Assembly: GCA_016872875.1 (NCBI GenBank)
Contig: VGYW01000358.1
Coordinates: forward strand, 1 to 8,413
Length of the DNA: 8,413 nucleotides
From: Planctomycetota bacterium
GTDB taxonomy: Bacteria > Planctomycetota > PUPC01 > DSUN01
Reading direction: 5' to 3'
In this document: in pieces, positions 3,486-8,413 of the stretch
Layout of the letters: every line of letters begins with the position of its first letter
Numbering within the stretch: position 1 is the first letter of the stretch
The notes under the pieces: model-generated
Database searches by the model: none
Seen by the model: only the letters and a program-made list of their open reading frames with translations
Told to the model about the DNA's origin: nothing
Position numbers and translations under genes: made by a program

Positions 3486-6400
3486 GCGCGAGTTGCCGCG
3501 TTCGAGGAGCCGCATGAGGGCGTCGTAGATCCTCCCCTGCGCGTCCTCGTCGGCGGTGCGGAGCTGGATGAGCTCGCGGACGCGCGCCTCGCGGCGCCCT
3601 ACCAGGTCGCTGTAGCGGTCGTAGACGCGCTGGCACTCGGCCTCGTCGTGCGGCACCCGCACCAGGCCGCGCACGCCGCTGCGAGCCAGGAGCACGATGA
3701 GGGCGTCCTGCGCCGCGTTCTTCGTCTCCACCGCCGCCACCGTCTTCCGCCCCTTCATGAACGCCACGCCGTGTGCCACGAAGAGGGTCTGGCCGTTACA
3801 GGCCTCGCCCGCGGCGGGAAGCTCATAAGTGTCGCAAGGCCTCGAGGGGTCGAGGAAGCCGGGGTCGTAGTTCTGGAGCAGGCTGGGGTCTTTCGCCTTG
3901 ATCTCTTCGAGGATTTCGGCGGCGATCTCGGAGGGCTTGGCCGGCCCGTGGCGCCTGGCGCGCTTCTTGCTCTCGATGGCCTTCTCTTCCTTCTGCCGCA
4001 CCTGCTCGAAGAACTCGCGGAGGTAGGCGTACAGGCGGTCAATCAACTCCTTGCGGCGTTCAGGGGAGCTTTCCCCCATCATCTCCAACACCGCGTCGTC
4101 CAGCTCGCGCCTGTCCGCCATGTCCAGCTCGCACAGGTCCGGAAGCTGCCTAAGGTCGGCCTCTCTGCCCGCTTGGAGATATGCCATCCTGCGCAGCCGC
4201 CGCTCGGAGAGGAGCTGGCAGACCTTTCTCTTGGCCAGGCGTCGGAAAGCGGCCGAGACCCGCTCACGCTGAGGCCGGGGCGCCCGGCGCGGGTCCGGGA
4301 CCAGCATCATATTGACGTCAACGATCTCGGTCTTCAGATCCCCTTCCACCCCTACGGGGCGGCCAAACTGGTACTTCGACAGGGCCACGAAGGTGGAGTT
4401 GAGTATCCCGCCCAGGAGGTGCGCCCCCATGCCCACAGGCGGGTAGACATCGTAGAGATTCGCGTTGCACTGCAGCCGACGCGGGTTCAGTGGGACTACG
4501 TGTTTATAGTGCTGCGCCTTGGGCCAGAAGAGCTTGCCCCTCTTGTGGCACGTCAGGTCGTACCAGGGACGGTCCGCGGTGACCCGCCCAGCGCAGGTCG
4601 CGCCCTGGTCGAATCCCCGCTCTTCCCCCCACTCGATATAGCGCAGGACGTGTGTGCCGCGCAGTTCTCTCTTCGTGCGTCCCGCCAGGAGCATCAGGTG
4701 CGCGCAGTTCGATGGCGAGACCGTGAAGGCGTCCACCTCCATGAGGCTGTGGACTTCGGGCTCCAGGAACTCGGCTTCGACAGGCATCCGCTCTCCGTAG
4801 CCTTCACCACAGGCCACAATCCTGATCTTGCCGGCCTGGACTTCGGTCCGCGCGACGCCGTATCGCGTGTGGAACTCTCTCGGATTCCGCACCTCCCTCA
4901 AGCACTCCCTGCTCGCGTCCCGTGGCAGGAAGAAGCAGTCTTTCCCGCTCTTCACGCCGAAGCGCACTTCGGCGACCTGGGCCAGAGGCACGAGCCGCGC
5001 ACCGTACCGGTCCAGGAGCTCGAACCAGAGGTCGGGTGCCCTGAGATGAACCCCCCACTTCCCGCCGTAGTACTTCCCGAGCGTGGGTTCCGCGGTCGAG
5101 CCTTCGGCGGCTTCCTCTTCGCTCGGGAACTTGCCCATCAGGACGCCGAGCTGAACGCCGTCCTGCCAGAGCTGGGCTTGGGGGACCAGGCGTGCGCGGA
5201 AGCGATCGGTGGCGGCATTGTGGGTGAGGGCGAGGATTTCGTCGCGGAAGGCGTTGGCGGCCTCCATCGCGCCTTGCGCGGTGCCGTCGTGGGCCAGCAG
5301 GTCGCGGATGGGCCGGCGGAGCTGGACGAAGCGGGCGATGTTGGCCATGCGCGCCGCCTCGTCCTTCTGGCGGCGCAGGATGGTGACGGCGGTGGCGACC
5401 CGCGCGCCGACGAACCAGGGCTCGTCCACGCTCTCCAAGACCGCGATGATCTCGAAGTTGCGGAGCATCCATTCCTGGAGTCGGAAGCCGTACTCCACGT
5501 CGAGCCACTGGCTGGAGGTGATGAGGCAGAGCCAGCCGTCGTCCTTGAGGAAGCTTGCGGCGTGGGGCCAGAAGTAGCAATGGATGTCGCTGCGGCCCGA
5601 GAGGACGGCCCCGCTCTCCCGCTTCACCAAGTCGAGGTAGTAGTCCTTTGTGCCGCGTTCGAGGCCCCGCTCGCGCGCCTTGCGGGAGCGTGGGATTTCC
5701 TCCTGGCGGATGTAAGGGGGGTTGCCCACGACGGCGTCGAGGCGGGGAACCCAGACGTTGCGCTGCTGGCCCTTGCCCATGCCCTTGGCGTCCATGCGCC
5801 CTGCGCGCGGCATGGGCAACTGGCGGAGCGGCCGAGTGGCCTCCACGTCGAAGAAGTCGCTGCGGGCGACCTGGGGGTAGTTCTCCTTCTCGATCAGGTC
5901 GCGGGTGGCCAGGTTGATGGTCGTCAGGTGGGTGGCGAAGGGCGAGATGTCCACCCCGAAGAGGTCGGAGAGCACTTCGGCGTGGGAGCGGGTGGGGGCC
6001 ATCTCGCGCTTGCGGGCGTAGGCGCGGACGAGAAACGTGCCGCCGCCGCAAGAGGGGTCCAGCACCCGCTCGTCGCCCCGGCGGATACAGAAGCTGTTGA
6101 TGAGGTCCACGACCTCCACGCGGGTGTAGAACTGGCCGAACTTGGCGCGTTCCTCGGGGCTGATGAAGCGCTCGAAGAGGCTGCCGATGACCTCGTAGTC
6201 GAGCCGGGAGAAGTCGAACTCGTGAATCTGGGCGATGATCTCGCGCCAGTGTGGGACGGCGTGGTCGGAGTAGAAGGGGACTCGGTTGCCGACGGAGGCG
6301 TGCTCATCGCCGAAGACGGTCTCGTAGTCGTGGGTAGCCAGGATGGCCTGGGCGAAGTGCTGCGCGAGGTGGAGGCGAAGCGCTTCGCCCGTGCCGATGT

Positions 6401-7190
6401 GGTCGGGCACTGAGAGGCGCTCCATCGTGTCGCCGAACCGCTTGAGGAGGGCCTCGTGGAAGACGAGCTTGTTGACGAGGGAGTAGCAGGCGAAGCGTGC
6501 GGCGCGGTCGAGGTTCTCCTGGATGCCCTCCGGGTCGTCCGTGATGGTGATCGCCAGGTCGTCGCGCATCCAGGCGTCAAGAGCGTGCTTCTGGTGCGGC
6601 TCCGTGTAGCGTCGGGCCAGCTCATCTATCGTGAGGGCGATAGGCAGATGAAGGGCCGCCTCGAGGGCGTCGGTGAACTGCTCGTCGGGGCGCTTGACGC
6701 CCAATGGCTCTGCGCCCCGGATGACCCTGGCGAACTCGGCCAGGAAGGTCCCCAGCCAGGTCTGAATGGCCTGGACGGTCATGGGGAGGTAGAGGTGTTC
6801 TTCCTTGTGGACGCTCGTGACCTGCCAGGTGCGGTAGGCGCGTTGGGTGCGCGCCGTCTTGGGGGCGAAGACCTCCCAGAGGACGAACTGGTTGACGTTC
6901 CAGGTGAAGAAGAAGCCGACGCCGGCGCGCTTGGCCTTGGCGCGGGCGTCGGTCACCACCTGCTCGTTGAACGGGGTGCCGGCGTGGGGCTGCCAGGGGA
7001 GCTTCACCTCGCCCGCCAGGACGGTTCGGCCGTCCTTGTCGAGCAGAATGAGGTCGCTTCGCTTCGCGGAGCCGATGGTGCGGGTCTCGCACTTCGCCTC
7101 GGAGAAGGGGAGCGAGGGGTCCGCGTGGAGGGCCTGCTGGACCCATTTCGCGACGTCGGCGGTGAACTCCCACTCGGTGGGCGCGGGCAA
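3459..7190 (-). CDS. Type IIG-like restriction-modification enzyme: nuclease, N6-adenine methylase and target recognition in one chain
   Basis: Probably methylates adenine in a specific DNA site and cuts unmodified DNA. Domains in the 1243 residues: a PD-(D/E)XK-type nuclease at about 1-110 (E31, D46 in KRSDLILL, E61-V-K63 in LAGEVKLP); a helical linker; a gamma-class methylase at about 340-620 with FGQFYT (351-356), motif I DPSCGGGTFL (378-387), FGVDISP (411-417) and motif IV NPPY (490-493); a target-recognition region at about 720-960 (RFGVKSGKDCFFL at 743-755, GILNSTFVALSKYQFGRP at 928-945); a Lys/Glu-rich helical stretch at about 1040-1100; and an unrecognised end at 1100-1243. Start: TTG at 7188-7190 with AGGAG (7200-7204) 9 bases upstream. 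There is no ATG or GTG between the in-frame stop at 7242 and the nuclease domain. BREX PglX has a similar methylase layout, but it lacks this nuclease and no BREX genes are seen here. Confidence 0.88.
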   Translation of the reverse strand: MPAPTEWEFTADVAKWVQQALHADPSLPFSEAKCETRTIGSAKRSDLILLDKDGRTVLAGEVKLPWQPHAGTPFNEQVVTDARAKAKRAGVGFFFTWNVNQFVLWEVFAPKTARTQRAYRTWQVTSVHKEEHLYLPMTVQAIQTWLGTFLAEFARVIRGAEPLGVKRPDEQFTDALEAALHLPIALTIDELARRYTEPHQKHALDAWMRDDLAITITDDPEGIQENLDRAARFACYSLVNKLVFHEALLKRFGDTMERLSVPDHIGTGEALRLHLAQHFAQAILATHDYETVFGDEHASVGNRVPFYSDHAVPHWREIIAQIHEFDFSRLDYEVIGSLFERFISPEERAKFGQFYTRVEVVDLINSFCIRRGDERVLDPSCGGGTFLVRAYARKREMAPTRSHAEVLSDLFGVDISPFATHLTTINLATRDLIEKENYPQVARSDFFDVEATRPLRQLPMPRAGRMDAKGMGKGQQRNVWVPRLDAVVGNPPYIRQEEIPRSRKARERGLERGTKDYYLDLVKRESGAVLSGRSDIHCYFWPHAASFLKDDGWLCLITSSQWLDVEYGFRLQEWMLRNFEIIAVLESVDEPWFVGARVATAVTILRRQKDEAARMANIARFVQLRRPIRDLLAHDGTAQGAMEAANAFRDEILALTHNAATDRFRARLVPQAQLWQDGVQLGVLMGKFPSEEEAAEGSTAEPTLGKYYGGKWGVHLRAPDLWFELLDRYGARLVPLAQVAEVRFGVKSGKDCFFLPRDASRECLREVRNPREFHTRYGVARTEVQAGKIRIVACGEGYGERMPVEAEFLEPEVHSLMEVDAFTVSPSNCAHLMLLAGRTKRELRGTHVLRYIEWGEERGFDQGATCAGRVTADRPWYDLTCHKRGKLFWPKAQHYKHVVPLNPRRLQCNANLYDVYPPVGMGAHLLGGILNSTFVALSKYQFGRPVGVEGDLKTEIVDVNMMLVPDPRRAPRPQRERVSAAFRRLAKRKVCQLLSERRLRRMAYLQAGREADLRQLPDLCELDMADRRELDDAVLEMMGESSPERRKELIDRLYAYLREFFEQVRQKEEKAIESKKRARRHGPAKPSEIAAEILEEIKAKDPSLLQNYDPGFLDPSRPCDTYELPAAGEACNGQTLFVAHGVAFMKGRKTVAAVETKNAAQDALIVLLARSGVRGLVRVPHDEAECQRVYDRYSDLVGRREARVRELIQLRTADEDAQGRIYDALMRLLERGNSRLQCAVSPL

Positions 7191-7199
7191 CTCTCGGGT

Positions 7200-7204
7200 C
7201 TCCT
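7200..7204 (-). promoter_or_regulatory. Ribosome binding site of the restriction-modification gene (decides a TTG start)
   Basis: AGGAG on the minus strand, 9 bases before TTG 7188-7190. The frame is closed by TGA at 7242-7244 and offers no ATG or GTG in between, so TTG is the best supported start. Confidence 0.6.
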
Positions 7205-7245
7205 GCTCGACCAGCAGCAGTGGGGCACAAGGCTCCTTGCCTCAC

Positions 7246-7274
7246 AGTCTACACGCGCATGGCCCGTGAATCAA
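7246..7274 (-). promoter_or_regulatory. Weak promoter-like sequence before the restriction-modification gene
   Basis: TTGATT (7269-7274) and TAGACT (7246-7251) lie 17 bases apart on the minus strand, each matching 4 of 6 consensus bases. They fall in the 98-base gap after the glycosidase gene, giving a leader of about 50 bases. A chance match is quite possible. Confidence 0.3.
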
Positions 7275-7288
7275 GCGGCCCGGGCGGG

Positions 7289-8413
7289 CTATCTGGGGCG
7301 GGTGGGGGTGAGCTGGAGGAGGGCGACTTCGCCCGGGGCGAGGCGCAGGGGGCCGAGGAGGGCGCCCGCCTTGTCGGTGCGGGCGGGGATGGGGCGCCCA
7401 GTGAGGAGGTCGAGGGCGGAGGCCACGGGGCCGGTCTCGAAGGCCACGCGCCGCGCCTGCTCCGTGGCGTTCCAGGCGTAGGCGAGGACGACCGAGCCGT
7501 CGCGGACCGCGCGGCACTCGACGCCCGCGGCCGCGCCCTCAAGGGCCACGAGGCGCACGAGCGGCTCGATGCCAGCGTTGGCGAGGACGATCCGCAGGAC
7601 GACTGCGAGGTCGTCGGCCAGAAGCGGCGCGGCGAGGTAGGTGAGGGAGCCTTTGCCGCGCGGGTAGGTGACGATGGCGGGCGAGCCGTCGGGGAAGGTG
7701 GCGAGGGTCCTGTGGGCGACGTTGACCTTGAGCGTCTGGATGAGCCCGGCGGCGCGGAGTGGCCTCCTGATGGCGGCGAGGCCGCTGCCTGGGGCGGGCA
7801 CCAGGCCGGCGGCGGGCGGGTCGGCGGCGATGAGGTCGTCGAGCGCGCCGCCGAGGTCGGGCCGCGGCTTGCTCGCGTAGGAGGGGCGGCGGGTCTCCGT
7901 GGCCTCTATCCCCAGGCGCTCCAGGCTGTCGGCCTCGCGGCCACGCTCGTCATGGACGAATGACTCGGCGATGACGACGAGGTGGCCGCCCAGCTCGACG
8001 TAGTCAATGAGGTTCCTCACGACGGCTTCCTCCTCGGCGTGGACGGCGGGGACGATGAGGAGGCGGATGCCTTCCCAGCGGAGCTTGGCGATGTCGCGGC
8101 TGGTCACGAATGTGACGCCGAGGTCGAGGAACCGTGCGGCGTGGTAGGTGTTGATAAGCTCGTGGGTGTATGGGCTTTCGGAGCAGCGCAGCGCCCACTG
8201 GGGGGCGAGGCGTAGCGATGCCTGCGAGTAGAGGAGCGCGATGGGCCTGGGGGCCTGGGCGAGCTTGGCGCAATATGGAGCCAGGCGGCGGGCGTCGAGG
8301 GAGTCGCGGATGAGCGCCTCGGCCTCGCGAATCGCCCGTATCGTGACCAGCGGCTCGCGCGGCCAGGCGGGCAGGCGGGCCGCGGCCACGCCGTGGAGCT
8401 GCTGCGGGATGAG
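7289..8413 (-). CDS. GH42/beta-galactosidase-like protein, C-terminal part (N-terminus outside the window)
   Basis: The frame is open to the right edge (first in-window residues LIPQQLHG), so the GTG at 8387-8389 is probably internal and 374 residues of a longer protein are visible. Residues about 50-155 look like the flavodoxin/GATase-like trimerisation domain of GH42 beta-galactosidases: RPIALLYSQAS strand, TYHAARFLDLGVTFVTSRDI, IRLLIVPAVHAEEEAVVRNL, then YVELGGHLVVIAESFVHDE. The last 90 residues form a beta-rich end with DLLTGRPIPA and LAPGEVALLQL, typical of the C-terminal sandwich in these enzymes. The catalytic barrel, if present, lies upstream, so activity and substrate cannot be judged. 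No signal peptide can be seen. The family assignment rests on eye recognition of the middle domain and could also fit a non-catalytic relative. Confidence 0.72.
   Translation of the reverse strand, partial: LIPQQLHGVAAARLPAWPREPLVTIRAIREAEALIRDSLDARRLAPYCAKLAQAPRPIALLYSQASLRLAPQWALRCSESPYTHELINTYHAARFLDLGVTFVTSRDIAKLRWEGIRLLIVPAVHAEEEAVVRNLIDYVELGGHLVVIAESFVHDERGREADSLERLGIEATETRRPSYASKPRPDLGGALDDLIAADPPAAGLVPAPGSGLAAIRRPLRAAGLIQTLKVNVAHRTLATFPDGSPAIVTYPRGKGSLTYLAAPLLADDLAVVLRIVLANAGIEPLVRLVALEGAAAGVECRAVRDGSVVLAYAWNATEQARRVAFETGPVASALDLLTGRPIPARTDKAGALLGPLRLAPGEVALLQLTPTRPR

Noticed and set aside
3480..6413. 977-codon open frame on the plus strand, opposite the restriction-modification gene
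   Set aside because: It is fully antisense to a gene with clear nuclease and methylase motifs. Its translation is low-complexity (rich in Ala, Gly, Val, Leu, Glu) with no recognisable domain, as expected in GC-rich DNA where the opposite strand rarely has stops.
3459..7190. BREX PglX methylase
   Set aside because: The chain has an N-terminal PD-(D/E)XK domain and no PglZ, BrxC or other BREX gene is visible on either side. PglX remains possible only if partners lie outside the window.
6456..7963. Plus-strand frames opposite the start of the restriction gene and the glycosidase gene
   Set aside because: Low-complexity Gly/Ala/Arg/Glu translations, antisense to supported genes, with no credible ribosome binding site or domain.

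Overview
The window is GC-rich bacterial DNA (60 to 78 percent in the stretches counted by hand). All six genes that can be supported lie on the minus strand, so transcription runs from high to low coordinates. Four of the five visible starts are GTG or TTG, and every start has a purine-rich Shine-Dalgarno sequence. The gene content (a class 1B dihydroorotate dehydrogenase with its PyrK subunit, a GH42-type beta-galactosidase relative, and a large single-chain restriction-modification enzyme) and the heptamer repeats between genes suggest a free-living planctomycete or similar PVC-type bacterium, possibly a metagenome-assembled genome. That taxonomic guess is an inference and is weak.

Right side, 7289-8413: the C-terminal part of a GH42/beta-galactosidase-like protein whose N-terminus lies outside the window. 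After a 98-base gap with a weak promoter-like sequence comes a 1243-residue type IIG-like enzyme (3459-7190). It carries an N-terminal PD-(D/E)XK nuclease domain, a gamma-type N6-adenine methylase core, a target-recognition region and an unrecognised C-terminal part. No other defence genes are seen beside it.

Left side, 1-3399: a probable one-carbon/pyrimidine operon in the order folD-like, pyrK, a small membrane protein with a PH-like cytoplasmic domain, and pyrD (only its first 87 codons). A sigma70-like promoter overlapping the end of the restriction gene could drive the whole set. FolD and PyrD-PyrK supply folate one-carbon units and orotate for nucleotide synthesis. The FolD is odd: its catalytic lysine is glutamine and a conserved folate-site aspartate is glutamate. 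This suggests a dehydrogenase without cyclohydrolase activity.

The most unusual structure is a set of short tandem repeats confined to this left-hand cluster. Each of its three internal intergenic gaps holds arrays of 7-base units: one is a plain direct array of 12 perfect GTCCGTR units, and two are folded into long inverted repeats (hairpins) on either side of the membrane-protein gene. A fourth array, inside pyrK, has a 9-base unit that keeps frame and encodes a Ser/Thr/Asp-rich insert in the FAD domain. The two other intergenic gaps (3400-3458 and 7191-7288) have no such repeats. No RNA gene, CRISPR array, insertion sequence or complete prophage element was seen, and no gene-free stretch exceeds 300 bases.
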